Source: Testudinibacter aquarius
GTDB lineage: Bacteria > Pseudomonadota > Gammaproteobacteria > Enterobacterales > Pasteurellaceae
Length of the DNA: 64,000 nt
Direction: 5' to 3'
Assembly (NCBI RefSeq): GCF_004342725.1
Contig: NZ_SMCP01000004.1
Span: 1-64,000 of the forward strand
The notes under the pieces were generated by a model. It saw only the letters and a program-made list of their open reading frames with translations, was not told the DNA's origin and searched no databases. Numbering within the stretch: the stretch's first letter is position 1; each line of letters starts with the position of its first letter. Made by a program: the position numbers and the translations under genes. This document shows, piece after piece, positions 8,466 through 18,028 of the stretch.

Positions 8466-10412
8466 TTATTTAGCCTGTTCGTTAGATTTATACAATCGGT
8501 TTTTATAACTATAACTGGCCCAAAGCGCATAGGCCAATGCGGTTTGCTTCAACTCCGGATCGACTTCTGTCGGCACCAGCGTTTGACTGGCCTTATCATA
8601 GCGAAAACCTTTAGCTTCGCTATTCGGCTGCAAAATCGCCACCTGATCTCCCTGCATATACGCCATCGCTTTATCAAACTGCATCAAAGCACGGTTCGGA
8701 TTATCCTCTTGCATCAAATCATAACCCAGCATCGGATACTCACCGCTGACGCCTGCTAAAGAGAGCAAAGTGGTCGGCAGATCGATTTGACTGGTCAAGC
8801 GTGGATCACGTCGTGCTTGAATCCCTTCGCCCAAAATCAGCGCCGGAATATGAAAATGCTGAATCGGCACTAATGAGGCACCGGAGACGCGGGAATCATG
8901 ATCCGCCACCACTAAAAAGATGGTATCTTGCCAATAATCCGATTTTTTCGCCATCTCAAAAAAATAGCCTAAGGCAAAATCAGCATATTTAGCGGCGTTA
9001 TTGCGAGTTTGTTTCGGTTGTTCATAGAGTTCAATTTTATTATCCGGAAATTCAAACGGATCATGGTTGCTGGAGGTAAACACCAGGCTAAAAAACGGCT
9101 GACCGCTGTTTTGCCATTCACTAAACTTCTCATTAGCCTTATCAAACAGATCTTCATCGCTCATGCCCCAAGTGGCAACAAATTTCGGATTTTTGTAATC
9201 ACTCTGATCAATAATGGTCTGAAAGCCATTGCCATAGAAAAAACTCGCCATATTATCGAAATGTTTTTCGCCACCGTAAATAAACGAGGTGTGATACCCC
9301 TGTTGTTTCAGCAATTCGGCAATACTGAAAAAGCCGTTCTGACTACCGGACAATTTGACCACCGCTCTTGCCGGTGTCGGGGTGAAACCGGTCGTCACCG
9401 CTTCAATGCCACGCACCGAGCGAGTGCCTGTGGCATACAGATTTTCAAATAACCAACCTTGTTGTGCCAGTTGGTCAAAGTGCGGAGACAAAGGTTTTCC
9501 ACCTAAACTGCCAATAAACTGTGCGCCCAAGCTCTCCTCTAAAATAATCACAATATTTTTCGGTTTGCCCTGATAACTGGCTTGATTATAAGTCAGGGTC
9601 GGGATGTCATGACTAATATAGTCACTATCAGCGCGTCCACGTGCGGCTTTGATGGTTTTCAATACCTCATCAAACGGCATTTTACCGTAAATTTCCGAGG
9701 ATTTATCTTCATCTTTCATCTGTTGTGCGGCATACAATAAGGAATAACCGGAGTTCAACACCAACGAGTTGACCAACGGATCAGACGAAAACGCCACCAT
9801 TGCCGGGTTAATGCCACGGTGCTGCAAACTGGAGCGCGCACCGATAAATGCGACGGCAATCACCAGCAGCGCAATAAAAGGGCGGTAGCGCCAGCGAAAC
9901 GGGGTTAATCCCTCAGTCACTTTTTTTGCTAAACGCCAATAAATCCAAGTCACCAATGCGGTCACCAGCGGTACGGCAATCAAGGCAAACAAATGCCCGT
10001 TCGCCAGCATGGTAAACACCTCTTTCGGGTTGACTAAATATTCGATAAATAAACGATTTGGACGGAAGTCATAGGTTTCAATAAATTCCGGCGTTGCCAA
10101 TTCCATAAACAGAATAAACACACTGCCCGCTGTTAAAACGACTCGTAACAACCACAGATAAGCTCGCCCTACCCCATTTTCAGAAACCAGCAACACGCTG
10201 AGCAGTGCAAAAATCCCGAACAGCCAGCACAGCGCAACAATATCGATCCGCACACCTTGAATCAACAATTCTGCCCAGCCATCAACGGCACTGACCCGTT
10301 CACGTTGCCAAACGGCTAAGCCTAGCCGACTTAGCGAGAGTAAGATAAGATTGATAAAGGTAAAACAAAGAACCGGATATAGCGATCCGAGGTATTTTTT
10401 TAAATTTAACAT
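8466..10412 (-). CDS. LTA-synthase-family membrane sulfatase (phosphoglycerol/phosphoethanolamine transferase type)
   Basis: The 648-aa protein has about five N-terminal membrane helices (residues 1-200) and a periplasmic alkaline-phosphatase-fold domain (about 275-600). Family landmarks are NIVIILEESLGAQF (metal site), TGTRSVRG with the likely nucleophile threonine, FIYGGEKHFDNM, SSNHDPFEFP and VVADHDSRVSG. Relatives transfer phosphoglycerol or phosphoethanolamine from lipids to envelope glycans. The donor and acceptor here cannot be read from sequence; lipooligosaccharide or a periplasmic glucan is plausible. It lies 68 bp downstream of the TPR/glycosyltransferase gene on the same strand, which suggests a shared envelope-glycan role. 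Confidence 0.85.
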   Translation of the reverse strand: MLNLKKYLGSLYPVLCFTFINLILLSLSRLGLAVWQRERVSAVDGWAELLIQGVRIDIVALCWLFGIFALLSVLLVSENGVGRAYLWLLRVVLTAGSVFILFMELATPEFIETYDFRPNRLFIEYLVNPKEVFTMLANGHLFALIAVPLVTALVTWIYWRLAKKVTEGLTPFRWRYRPFIALLVIAVAFIGARSSLQHRGINPAMVAFSSDPLVNSLVLNSGYSLLYAAQQMKDEDKSSEIYGKMPFDEVLKTIKAARGRADSDYISHDIPTLTYNQASYQGKPKNIVIILEESLGAQFIGSLGGKPLSPHFDQLAQQGWLFENLYATGTRSVRGIEAVTTGFTPTPARAVVKLSGSQNGFFSIAELLKQQGYHTSFIYGGEKHFDNMASFFYGNGFQTIIDQSDYKNPKFVATWGMSDEDLFDKANEKFSEWQNSGQPFFSLVFTSSNHDPFEFPDNKIELYEQPKQTRNNAAKYADFALGYFFEMAKKSDYWQDTIFLVVADHDSRVSGASLVPIQHFHIPALILGEGIQARRDPRLTSQIDLPTTLLSLAGVSGEYPMLGYDLMQEDNPNRALMQFDKAMAYMQGDQVAILQPNSEAKGFRYDKASQTLVPTEVDPELKQTALAYALWASYSYKNRLYKSNEQAK

Positions 10413-10480
10413 TATTCAGCCTGTTATAGTTAACGATGTGTTGTGATTAGAGTTTACGAAAACAAAAAAGTTCTTGTTTT

Positions 10481-11767
10481 TTAGTCACTGGCTTTTCTGA
10501 CCCGAACCGCACTTTTGCCTTCGGCAATGCCTTGCAGATAACGCCATGGTAAGTTACCCTCAATTTTACCGTTTTTCACCACCGTTTGGTAATGACAAAT
10601 GGTAGTGCGTGCACGATAATTAAAACTCCCGTCCAAATTAATGAAGGGATCAATTTCACTTTCCAACGTCCAAACAACAGTGGTGTTATCGGGAAAATTC
10701 ACCGGTGCACTAAAATGCGGACAGCCTTCATTATAACCGATGGTTAATTTATTCAACCCATGTGGATTGGGGCTGGGTAAATCCGCTGCCCCCATAAAAC
10801 CAAATAACGAGTCATGCTGCAATATATGATCACGTGCAACCGGCCAAATATAACTTCTCAAAAAATATTGATCAGCAAAGCGTGAATCCATTTTTTCTTT
10901 TTTCATATAGTCCTGAATCAGCATCAACATCGACGGTAAAACGCCAGCAACTGCCCCCCATAAACCAGCCAACATCAATTCGGTATGCGAACCACTGTCA
11001 CGGATCATATGAAATGCTTTGTCACTGTTTTGCCACACCTTAACGGCTTCCGCTTCTCGCTGTGAAATCACCGAATCCGCATCACGGAAAATCACCCGCT
11101 CGACGTCATCATCGTCTAATGCCAAGAAACGCCACATCGTAGCCGGTAGTTTTTTCTGTTCCGTGCTGACATACACAATTTCAACCGCATCATAATGGGT
11201 CAAACGCTGTACCACCGCTTGCGGTACGCTATCATCAATATAAAAACGGCAGATCCAATCCGGGTAAATTCTCGCTCGCAACTCGGCATTCATCACCGCC
11301 GGTTCACAATAAATTGGCGAACCACCATATAACGAAAATGCGATGATCTTTTTATGACCGCACTTTTGCCCGTGCGGCAATCTATTCAACTCAAATTTTT
11401 TATCACAAAAACGTCTGTCACGGATTTCCAATGCGGTTCTACCGTAAATCTTCACCAAATCAAACTTGCCAAGTTCACTACACGCGTGCGACAGCGCATC
11501 ATAGGCATTTAAATTTTGACTATCCAGCCTCAGCGCTTGTCCTGCCGCATCAATTGCCTTTTGCCAATCCGCCAACTTGATATAACAACTGGATAAATTG
11601 CTCCACTTTCCTGCCGACGGTGCAAGACCGAGCAGTTGCTGTTGCAGTGTGATGGCAAGTGCATACTGCCCTTTTGCATAAGCTGTGAAAAACTTCTGCT
11701 CTAATTCACGCAACAACCGTTGCTGTTTATTCTGTTTTGCGCTTTGAAAACGGATGGTTTTTTTCAT
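10481..11767 (-). CDS. TPR-containing putative glycosyltransferase
   Basis: The 428-aa protein has a lysine/glutamine-rich N-terminus with TPR-like helices at about residues 20-115 (repeated patterns such as WSNLSSCYIKLADWQKAI). From about residue 138 it resembles a nucleotide-sugar glycosyltransferase fold. FYIDDS and VIFRDADSV (Arg228-Asp231) resemble the metal-binding DxD motif, and a conserved acidic DDDDVERV stretch precedes the latter. There is no signal peptide or clear membrane helix, so it is probably cytoplasmic. It starts 3 nt after the mtgA stop with GGAG inside the end of mtgA, so it belongs to the trpR-mtgA transcript. Acceptor unknown. Confidence 0.75.
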   Translation of the reverse strand: MKKTIRFQSAKQNKQQRLLRELEQKFFTAYAKGQYALAITLQQQLLGLAPSAGKWSNLSSCYIKLADWQKAIDAAGQALRLDSQNLNAYDALSHACSELGKFDLVKIYGRTALEIRDRRFCDKKFELNRLPHGQKCGHKKIIAFSLYGGSPIYCEPAVMNAELRARIYPDWICRFYIDDSVPQAVVQRLTHYDAVEIVYVSTEQKKLPATMWRFLALDDDDVERVIFRDADSVISQREAEAVKVWQNSDKAFHMIRDSGSHTELMLAGLWGAVAGVLPSMLMLIQDYMKKEKMDSRFADQYFLRSYIWPVARDHILQHDSLFGFMGAADLPSPNPHGLNKLTIGYNEGCPHFSAPVNFPDNTTVVWTLESEIDPFINLDGSFNYRARTTICHYQTVVKNGKIEGNLPWRYLQGIAEGKSAVRVRKASD

Positions 11768-11770
11768 GAT

Positions 11771-12520
11771 TTACTCCAACTTCTGCAAGAATGCTCTGCC
11801 GCCCAACGCATTCATCTGTTGCATAATCCATTGTTGTTTACGCAACACTGCACCAGACGGTTTGTCGACTCGATATAAAATCGGATTCGGCAGCACTGCC
11901 GCCAACAATGCTGCTTCATTGGCATTCAAACGTGCCGCTGATTTGTTGAAATAGTGTTGCGCCGCCGCTTCAACGCCAAAAATCCCGTCGCCAAATTCGG
12001 CGATATTCAGATAGACCTGCAAAATCCGCCGTTTATCCCATAGCAGCTCCAACATCAAAGTGGTCGGCACTTCAATCCCTTTGCGTAGCCAGCTCTGTCC
12101 GTGCCATAAATACAGGTTTTTGGCGGTCTGCTGTGAAATGGTTGAAGCGCCACGGGTACGATTCGAGCGGGCATTATGATCCAATGCCGATTGAATTGCT
12201 GCAAAATCCAAACCGAAATGTTGATCAAAACGCTGATCTTCCGCGGCAATCACCGCCAGCTGCATCTGCCAACTGATGTTATCCAGCGCCACCCAATCAT
12301 AATGCAATTCATAACTGAAATCGGCACTGAACCAATGCCCCAGTTTTTGTTGCAGCATATAGGCGGAAAACGGAATTGGCACAACACGGAAAAGTGCGGT
12401 CAGCAACACCACCACGGCTAGTCCGCGTCCAAGCCATTTGCATAAAAAACGGGCACGTTTGCGTAACCAACCGCACTTTCTGCCTGAGAAAAATGTTTTA
12501 GTGCGAAAATATTTTGCCAT
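11771..12520 (-). CDS. mtgA: Monofunctional peptidoglycan glycosyltransferase
   Basis: MtgA is a GT51 enzyme that polymerises lipid II into glycan strands at the inner membrane, without transpeptidase activity. An N-terminal membrane anchor lies at about residues 30-50. The GT51 motifs are in order: [12 protein letters not shown] (catalytic Glu), [30 protein letters not shown] and [20 protein letters not shown] place the start at ATG 12520, which shares one base with the trpR stop (TGATG), giving 249 aa, close to E. coli (242). An in-frame alternative start 18 nt upstream would lie within trpR. Translational coupling with trpR is likely. Confidence 0.94.
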   Translation of the reverse strand: MAKYFRTKTFFSGRKCGWLRKRARFLCKWLGRGLAVVVLLTALFRVVPIPFSAYMLQQKLGHWFSADFSYELHYDWVALDNISWQMQLAVIAAEDQRFDQHFGLDFAAIQSALDHNARSNRTRGASTISQQTAKNLYLWHGQSWLRKGIEVPTTLMLELLWDKRRILQVYLNIAEFGDGIFGVEAAAQHYFNKSAARLNANEAALLAAVLPNPILYRVDKPSGAVLRKQQWIMQQMNALGGRAFLQKLE

Positions 12521-12843
12521 CAATGCCTGAGTAACCACTGCAAAAACTCATCCGGCATGGTTTTCAGCATATTCGAACCGCGCGTGATGGTGGCGGCACT
12601 GGTATTTAATTTCTGCTGAATGTCCCGTTGTGACAGATTCTTGCTCAACAGTTCATGAATAATATTGACCCGCAGCCCAAAAGCATCACGCTCGTCAGCA
12701 GTCAATAACAGGGTCAGCAACTGCTCCTCCCTGCCATCAGCAAAAGCCTGACGCAGCAATTCAATAAACTCACTCCACTGCTGTTGTTTACTTGTTGAAG
12801 CAGTATTCGACTGATTTTTTTGCATATTTTTTAGCATAGACAC
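12520..12843 (-). CDS. trpR: Trp operon repressor
   Basis: TrpR binds tryptophan and represses trp, aroH-type and its own promoters. The 107-aa sequence aligns by eye with E. coli TrpR (108 aa). The helix-turn-helix region [21 protein letters not shown] is well conserved, as is [20 protein letters not shown]. It sits between slt and mtgA, as in H. influenzae. The slt stop codon lies within a putative Trp operator just upstream, so trpR probably has its own autoregulated promoter. mtgA and the TPR/glycosyltransferase gene follow with overlap or 3-nt spacing and would share that control. Confidence 0.96.
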   Translation of the reverse strand: MSMLKNMQKNQSNTASTSKQQQWSEFIELLRQAFADGREEQLLTLLLTADERDAFGLRVNIIHELLSKNLSQRDIQQKLNTSAATITRGSNMLKTMPDEFLQWLLRH

Positions 12844-12858
12844 ACTCTTTCTGCTGTT

Positions 12859-12878
12859 TGTACTGTCACACTAGTATA
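12859..12878. promoter_or_regulatory. Trp-operator-like dyad over a trpR -10
   Basis: The plus-strand sequence TGTACT-N5-ACTAGTAT resembles the Trp repressor operator (half-site GTACTAGT; the E. coli aroH operator as I recall it has TGTACT-N5-ACTAGTGC). It lies 16-35 bp before the trpR ATG and overlaps the slt stop codon. On the minus strand TATACT (12878-12873) lies inside it as a possible -10, so a bound repressor would block the promoter. I see no convincing -35. Confidence 0.6.
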
Positions 12879-14871
12879 ATCGATCGGCTTCTGTTTTGGC
12901 GAATTTTATTCGTTTATTGCCGGCGAGCATTTGATAATAATAATCAAAGGTCAACACATTCTGTACATAACCACGCGTTTCGTAAAACGGAATCGTGGCA
13001 ATAAACTCTGCCATGCTCAAGCGCCCGCCGGCACGATTTAGCCAACGATCGATCCGACTGCTGCCGGCATTATAAGCCGCAGCAATAAAAATACGGTTGT
13101 TGCCAAAGCGATCTGCCAGCTCTTGCAAATGCTGCGTACCCAACATGATGTTATCGAATGTATCAAACAGTTGCCGTTCATTATTATATGGCAAACCAAA
13201 CTTATCCGCCGTCGCTTTTGCGGTACTCGGCAACAACTGCATTAAGCCACGTGCATTGGCATGAGATTGTGCATTCGGATCCCAAGCGCTCTCTTGGCGC
13301 GCGATCGCCAGTGCAAAACTCGGGCTGATAGATTTGCCTTCCAAATTCAATTCAAACCATAACGGATAGGCAAACGGTAGCCGTTGCGTCAAATAGTCCC
13401 AGGCTTTGGCTTGAATGGTCGCCTGCACGCCGAATTCATACCATTGCTCGCGATTGGCATACTCCGCCAACGCAATTTGTGTCATTTTTTGCTGCTGCGC
13501 CAATAACCGCCACCAACTTTGTTTGGCTTGAGAATATTGCCCCACAGCAATCCACTCCTCAATGCGCTCCAACTCTGCCGCCAATGGTTGCAACCCCATT
13601 TCAGCTTGCGCTTGATCCAGCAAGGCAAAGTGCGGTTGGTAATCTAGATTCAATTGCTCAGCCGCTAGCATCGGGTAAAAACCACGCTCTTGCGCCAGTT
13701 GCTGCCACTGTTGCCGAGCCTGGGTTTTGCGATCTTTTTTATCATCATCAAATGCTTGCCAAAAACGCCACTCTTGTTGCGATCTTGCCTGGTTTGACAA
13801 CAAATTCAGCCAGCTGGATAAATCCTGCTGCGTCAAAATCGCCAAGCGAATTCGGCGCTCGGTCAAGTTGTCTTGCTTTAATTGCTGCAACTGCTGATCA
13901 CGCCAGCGCTGAAGCTGCGGATTGTCGGAGTCAAACAGTTTGCTGATCAAGGCACTGCGCCAAGCAATAGTTTGTTCAGCGTTTAAACCGAAGCGCTGAC
14001 TCCATTCGGTATATGGTGCAAACGGATCGGCAGCGGATATTTCACTTTCGTTCAGTTGATTGACATAGCGTGGGAAAGTTTGCTGAATAATCTCGGCATT
14101 GGTGGCATCAACAGCCGCCGTTTGTACAAACAAAGTTAATGCTTGTGGATTTGCGCGCAACTCGACTAAATTCTCTAGCCAAGCGGTCAAAACTACATCA
14201 TCACTTTGGTTACGCAGATGCCGCAAAACCCCATCACTGCCCTGGGCAAATGCCAACAATGCCCGCTGGCGAACCAACTCATCGGTTTGTTGCCCTGCCG
14301 CTTGCCACAAACTGAAAAGATCATCACACGCCGCCGGCAGCGAAGCGCCATTTAACCATATTTCACTAACCGGCTGCCAGTCCATTGCCGAAAGTGCGGT
14401 TTGCGGTGCTTGTCCTTGACCGGTTTCCACTTGACGGGCTTGTGCGGCAAAATAGATACAGCGTGATATTCGATCCTGCGGCGGTGTCGCACTGAATTGC
14501 AAAATGCCCTGCCAATCCTGCCGCTGTTGTAAGGTTTGGTACCAAGTGCGGTCTAGATTTTTTTCCGCCGCCAATGTGGGATATTGTTGTGCAAATTGCG
14601 TGATTTTTTGTGCGGAAAGCTGTGATGTATCACGAATTAAGCGTTGATATTGCAAATCAGGCAGCAGTGGATAGCCTTCCAAACGAGCAATCAGTCTGTC
14701 TACCACAGCAAATTGATTGTTTGCCGCAGATAACGGTAGCAGCGCTTCAGCTTTTTGGTAAATCTCACGTTGTTGCTCCCTCGTTAAGGGCGTCGATGGT
14801 TCGGCTAAAACCGGTGCCTGTAGCAACATCCCGCCAAACAAGCCGCAAATTATCCCGATGTTCCGCTTCAT
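12871..14871 (-). CDS. slt: Soluble lytic murein transglycosylase
   Basis: Slt70-type enzymes cleave peptidoglycan glycan strands to 1,6-anhydro-muropeptides in the periplasm. The start is ATG 14871 (GGAGAAAGT before it), giving 666 aa; an upstream extension lacks a signal sequence. A Sec signal ends near LAEPST. A long alpha-superhelical U domain, rich in Gln/Trp, spans most of the protein. The C-terminal GH23 domain starts near residue 500: ARQESAWDPNAQSHANARGLMQLLPSTA contains the catalytic Glu, followed by YNAGSSRIDRWL. Same order as in H. influenzae (slt-trpR-mtgA). Confidence 0.95.
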   Translation of the reverse strand: MKRNIGIICGLFGGMLLQAPVLAEPSTPLTREQQREIYQKAEALLPLSAANNQFAVVDRLIARLEGYPLLPDLQYQRLIRDTSQLSAQKITQFAQQYPTLAAEKNLDRTWYQTLQQRQDWQGILQFSATPPQDRISRCIYFAAQARQVETGQGQAPQTALSAMDWQPVSEIWLNGASLPAACDDLFSLWQAAGQQTDELVRQRALLAFAQGSDGVLRHLRNQSDDVVLTAWLENLVELRANPQALTLFVQTAAVDATNAEIIQQTFPRYVNQLNESEISAADPFAPYTEWSQRFGLNAEQTIAWRSALISKLFDSDNPQLQRWRDQQLQQLKQDNLTERRIRLAILTQQDLSSWLNLLSNQARSQQEWRFWQAFDDDKKDRKTQARQQWQQLAQERGFYPMLAAEQLNLDYQPHFALLDQAQAEMGLQPLAAELERIEEWIAVGQYSQAKQSWWRLLAQQQKMTQIALAEYANREQWYEFGVQATIQAKAWDYLTQRLPFAYPLWFELNLEGKSISPSFALAIARQESAWDPNAQSHANARGLMQLLPSTAKATADKFGLPYNNERQLFDTFDNIMLGTQHLQELADRFGNNRIFIAAAYNAGSSRIDRWLNRAGGRLSMAEFIATIPFYETRGYVQNVLTFDYYYQMLAGNKRIKFAKTEADRLY

Positions 14872-14896
14872 ACTTTCTCCGATAATGACAATAAAA

Positions 14897-14941
14897 AACA
14901 CCTTGCAGATTTCGGCATATGCCAAAACAATACAAGGTGTT
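14897..14941 (-). terminator. Terminator of znuA with nested palindrome
   Basis: Arms AACACCTTG (14897-14905) and CAAGGTGTT (14933-14941) enclose a 27-nt loop that itself holds GGCATATGCC. Read on the minus strand the second arm runs into TTTTTT, as expected after znuA. It lies just upstream of slt, so it may overlap the slt promoter region. Confidence 0.75.
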
Positions 14942-14994
14942 AGACTGCCACAGACATTAAAAATTCGCTAAGTTCAACTTATTAGCACAAAAAA

Positions 14995-16005
14995 CTATTT
15001 TGCCAAACACTGTGAAAAACTGTCTGCCAGCGATTGCAAATAGTCGCTATAAGCGGTTTTACTTAATGCGATTTTTTCGCCCATCGGGTCGATTACGCCC
15101 AATTTTATCCCTGTCTTTTTATGCAGTGTTTCCAACAAACGCGGGGTAAATTGTGGCTCAGCAAACAGACATTGTGCTTTGTGAGCCTCAATATCCGCTT
15201 TGATTTCATTCAGTTTTTTCGCGCCCGGCGCTACTGTCGGGTTGATGGTAAACGAACCTAAACGGTTTAAGCCGTATTGGCGTTCAAAATAGCCGTACGC
15301 ATCATGGAAAACATAGTAACCCTTGCTTTTAATCGGATCCAACTGTTTTTTCAACTGCTGCTGTTTTGTGCTGATTCCTTGTTTGAATTCTGCTAAATTT
15401 TGTTGGATCAAATCGGTTTTCGCCGGGTAATTTTGGCTTAAACGAGCTGCGATTTGTTCAGCAATTTTTTCACTGATATCACTGGAAAACCAAACATGCC
15501 AATCGGTTTGTAGTCCACCATGCTCGTGAGCGTGCCCATCTGCGTGGTCATGGTCATGGTCGTGTTCATCCTGCTGCCCCGGCGGGCCATCATGATCATG
15601 GGCGTGATCATGGTCATGACCGTGATGGTCGTGTCCATGATCATCGCCATCCGCATGTACATGCAGCGCTTCACCCAACAGCTGTTGAATACCGTCCATT
15701 TTCTCAATTTGCAGCACTTTCTTAGGCTCTAAACGACTGATGCTTTTACTGAGAAATGTTTCCAGATCCTGCCCGACCCAAACCACCAGTTCGGCTTGTT
15801 GCAGCCGCTGCAAATCTGACGGGCGCATATTATAGTCGTGCGGTGAAGCCCCTGTCGGCAGCAATACCGAGGTTGGGGTGACACCGTCTGCCACCGCAGC
15901 GGCAATAAATCCGAGCGGTTTAACCGTTGTAACAATCTCTGCCTGGGCAGTGTAGGCAATAGTTGTGAGGAGCACGCCTGCCAATGATTTATTTATTATT
16001 TTCAT
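14995..16005 (-). CDS. znuA: Zinc ABC transporter substrate-binding protein
   Basis: ZnuA captures periplasmic zinc and hands it to the ZnuBC transporter. The 336-aa precursor has a Sec signal ending AYTAQA-E. His ligand contexts typical of the family are SPHDYNMRPSD, the histidine of DWHVWFS and VFHDAYGYFERQYG. Between about residues 113 and 164 sits a very His/Asp-rich loop (repeats of HDHDH type), thought in this family to scavenge or sense zinc. znuBC are not in this window. The gene follows tcdA by 34 bp with a small AGGGA/TCCCT stem in the gap. I see no clear Zur box. Confidence 0.95.
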   Translation of the reverse strand: MKIINKSLAGVLLTTIAYTAQAEIVTTVKPLGFIAAAVADGVTPTSVLLPTGASPHDYNMRPSDLQRLQQAELVVWVGQDLETFLSKSISRLEPKKVLQIEKMDGIQQLLGEALHVHADGDDHGHDHHGHDHDHAHDHDGPPGQQDEHDHDHDHADGHAHEHGGLQTDWHVWFSSDISEKIAEQIAARLSQNYPAKTDLIQQNLAEFKQGISTKQQQLKKQLDPIKSKGYYVFHDAYGYFERQYGLNRLGSFTINPTVAPGAKKLNEIKADIEAHKAQCLFAEPQFTPRLLETLHKKTGIKLGVIDPMGEKIALSKTAYSDYLQSLADSFSQCLAK

Positions 16006-16039
16006 GCTTTTTCCTTGTTAAGATGAGGGATTATCCCTA

Positions 16040-16813
16040 TTAATTGGCTGGTTGGCTTAGCAGCTTTTCCAGCACTCTGGCAACGGCAAAAAAACCAAAA
16101 GTCGCCGTCACCATGGTTGCCGCACCGAATCCGTTGGCACAATTCATACTCGCGGACAGTTGGCAATCACCTTCCATTTTCGGGAAGATAAGTGGTTGGG
16201 TCGAAAAAACGGTATCGACCCCAAATTTTCGTTTTGGATTCTGACTAAAATTGTACTGTTTGCGCAGTAACGACCGCACTTTTGCCGCCAACGGGTCTTG
16301 AATGGTACGGCTTAAATCGGCGATCTGAATTTGGGTCGGATCGGTTTGCCCGCCGGCCCCCCCGGTGGTGATCACCCGAATTTTATTGCGTTTGCAATAG
16401 GCGATCAGCGCTGCTTTGACTTTGACACTGTCAATCGCATCAATTACATAATCGAAATCAGTGCGAATGTAATCAGCCATATTATCCAGTGATAAAAAAT
16501 CATCGATCACCGTCACTTGGCATTGCGGGTTAATTTGCTCAATCCGCTGTTGCATAACCTCAGTTTTCAATTGTCCGATATTATCGCTCAGCGCAGGCAA
16601 CTGGCGGTTTACATTGGTGACACAAATATCGTCCATATCGATCAAGGTAATCTTACCGATACCACTACGCGCCAACGCTTCCACCGCCCATGAACCAACG
16701 CCACCGATGCCCACCACACAAACATGTGCTGCCGCCAATACCGACAACGCTTGTGGTCCGTACAATCTCTCGATACCGCCAAAACGGCGCTGGTAGTTAT
16801 CCATTCGTTCCAT
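16040..16813 (-). CDS. tcdA: tRNA threonylcarbamoyladenosine dehydratase
   Basis: TcdA (formerly YgdL/CsdL) uses ATP to cyclise t6A37 of tRNAs to ct6A. It is an E1-like enzyme with an N-terminal Rossmann fold: GIGGVGSWAVEALARSGIG binds ATP and LIDMDDICVTNVNRQ follows. The segment YVIDAIDSVKVKAALIAYC and TTGGAGGQTDPTQI are characteristic. The C-terminal helix is probably membrane-associated, as in relatives. Length (257 aa) is normal. It lies 10 bp after mltA and 34 bp before znuA, the same three-gene order as H. influenzae. Confidence 0.95.
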   Translation of the reverse strand: MERMDNYQRRFGGIERLYGPQALSVLAAAHVCVVGIGGVGSWAVEALARSGIGKITLIDMDDICVTNVNRQLPALSDNIGQLKTEVMQQRIEQINPQCQVTVIDDFLSLDNMADYIRTDFDYVIDAIDSVKVKAALIAYCKRNKIRVITTGGAGGQTDPTQIQIADLSRTIQDPLAAKVRSLLRKQYNFSQNPKRKFGVDTVFSTQPLIFPKMEGDCQLSASMNCANGFGAATMVTATFGFFAVARVLEKLLSQPAN

Positions 16814-16823
16814 ATTTTATTTT

Positions 16824-17921
16824 TTATTTCAACAACCAAACACGCCCGTAGTGCTTCATCAAGCCGGCTCGATGTCCGGCATCGTCACCGATACCTTGAT
16901 AGAGATCGAAATGCTGCCCTTTAACCGCACCACCCACATCTAACGCCACCATCAGGCGCAATTGGTGTTGCCCAGTCCAGTTACCTTTATTGTCGATCAA
17001 CGGTTCTTCCACCAGTAACACGCTGCCGGATGGGATCACACTGCGATCGGACGCCAAAGAAGCCAAGGGTACTAACGGAATGCCTGCCGATCCCCGCACT
17101 TTGCCGTTGGGATCATTTTTAAAGAAGACATAAGACGGATTCTGCTCCAACAACCCCTGCAAACGTGACGGATTGCGGTTCGCCCAGTCACGAATTGCTT
17201 GAATCGACATTTTCTCTTTTTCAATTTCGCCCTGTTCAACCAACAAACGCCCGATCGCCTGGTATTTAAAACCGTTTTGTCCGGCGTAAGCGAAATAGTT
17301 CAGCGTACCGTTGCCAAAATCCACATAGCCACTGCCCTGCACACCGAGTAAGAAGTTGTCCAACATCGAATCACTGTATGCCAGCTCCATTCCTTTACCG
17401 TTTAACGCACCGGCATAAATTTGCGCACGGCTATACCGCTTATCTGTCGGCAAGGCATGAATCGGATGCTGATATTTGCCTTGCGGGGTTCTGCGCGCAT
17501 GGATAACCGGTGAAAAATAACCGGTCATCAGTACATTTTGATAACCATCTTCCCCACGCATCTGCTGCAAATTAACACCATATTGGTTAAGCTGTTCGAC
17601 ATTTGCCCCTGCTAATACCCAACCGACCACTTTATTGTAAGTCGAGGCATAGTTGTTTGCCATGCGTGGCGAGGTGTTTTCAATAATTGACAGTTGGGTT
17701 AAAAAATCCCCTTGATTGACCACGCTACCGCTGTTGGCAACAGCTGAAACCGGCACCAGATTTTGTGCCGGGCTAATATAACTACGACCTTGATACACCG
17801 CGCCCATTTTTTGATGCAAGCTGCGTTCATCCTGCTGAATATTGCTTGGCGTAGAGCCACATGCGGATAAAAATAAAATTGCCGAAGCAATCAACCCGAA
17901 TTGAATCTTAGATTTGATCAT
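16824..17921 (-). CDS. mltA: Membrane-bound lytic murein transglycosylase A
   Basis: MltA is an outer-membrane lipoprotein that cleaves peptidoglycan glycan strands. The lipobox LSAC places the lipidated cysteine at residue 21. The conserved features are VLMTGYFSPVIHARR, YAYAGQNGFKYQAIGRLLV, NPSYVFFK and the C-terminal 3D domain LMVALDVGGAVKGQHFDLYQGIGDDAG with the catalytic aspartate. Length is 365 aa, matching E. coli. First gene of the mltA-tcdA-znuA group. A G7/C6 hairpin lies about 70 bp upstream in the leader. Confidence 0.95.
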   Translation of the reverse strand: MIKSKIQFGLIASAILFLSACGSTPSNIQQDERSLHQKMGAVYQGRSYISPAQNLVPVSAVANSGSVVNQGDFLTQLSIIENTSPRMANNYASTYNKVVGWVLAGANVEQLNQYGVNLQQMRGEDGYQNVLMTGYFSPVIHARRTPQGKYQHPIHALPTDKRYSRAQIYAGALNGKGMELAYSDSMLDNFLLGVQGSGYVDFGNGTLNYFAYAGQNGFKYQAIGRLLVEQGEIEKEKMSIQAIRDWANRNPSRLQGLLEQNPSYVFFKNDPNGKVRGSAGIPLVPLASLASDRSVIPSGSVLLVEEPLIDNKGNWTGQHQLRLMVALDVGGAVKGQHFDLYQGIGDDAGHRAGLMKHYGRVWLLK

Positions 17922-17992
17922 GGATCCTGCTCTTCCTGTATATGATGACTAAAATTTGGCTAAATTTAACTAAAGAGCAGTACATTAACAAA

Positions 17993-18028
17993 AAAGGGGG
18001 GGAAAATATAGAGGCGATCCCCCCTCTT
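17993..18028 (-). other. G/C-homopolymer hairpin upstream of mltA
   Basis: Seven G residues (17996-18002) face six C residues (18019-18024) across about 16 nt. On the minus strand the arrangement ends in CCCCCCC then TTTTTT, which resembles an intrinsic terminator in the mltA leader. The homopolymers could also vary in length by slippage. Confidence 0.4.

Noticed and set aside
15438-15732. Open frames on both strands opposite the His-rich part of znuA
   Set aside because: They arise from the repetitive GAC/CAT codons of the zinc-binding loop and have no ribosome binding site or family features.
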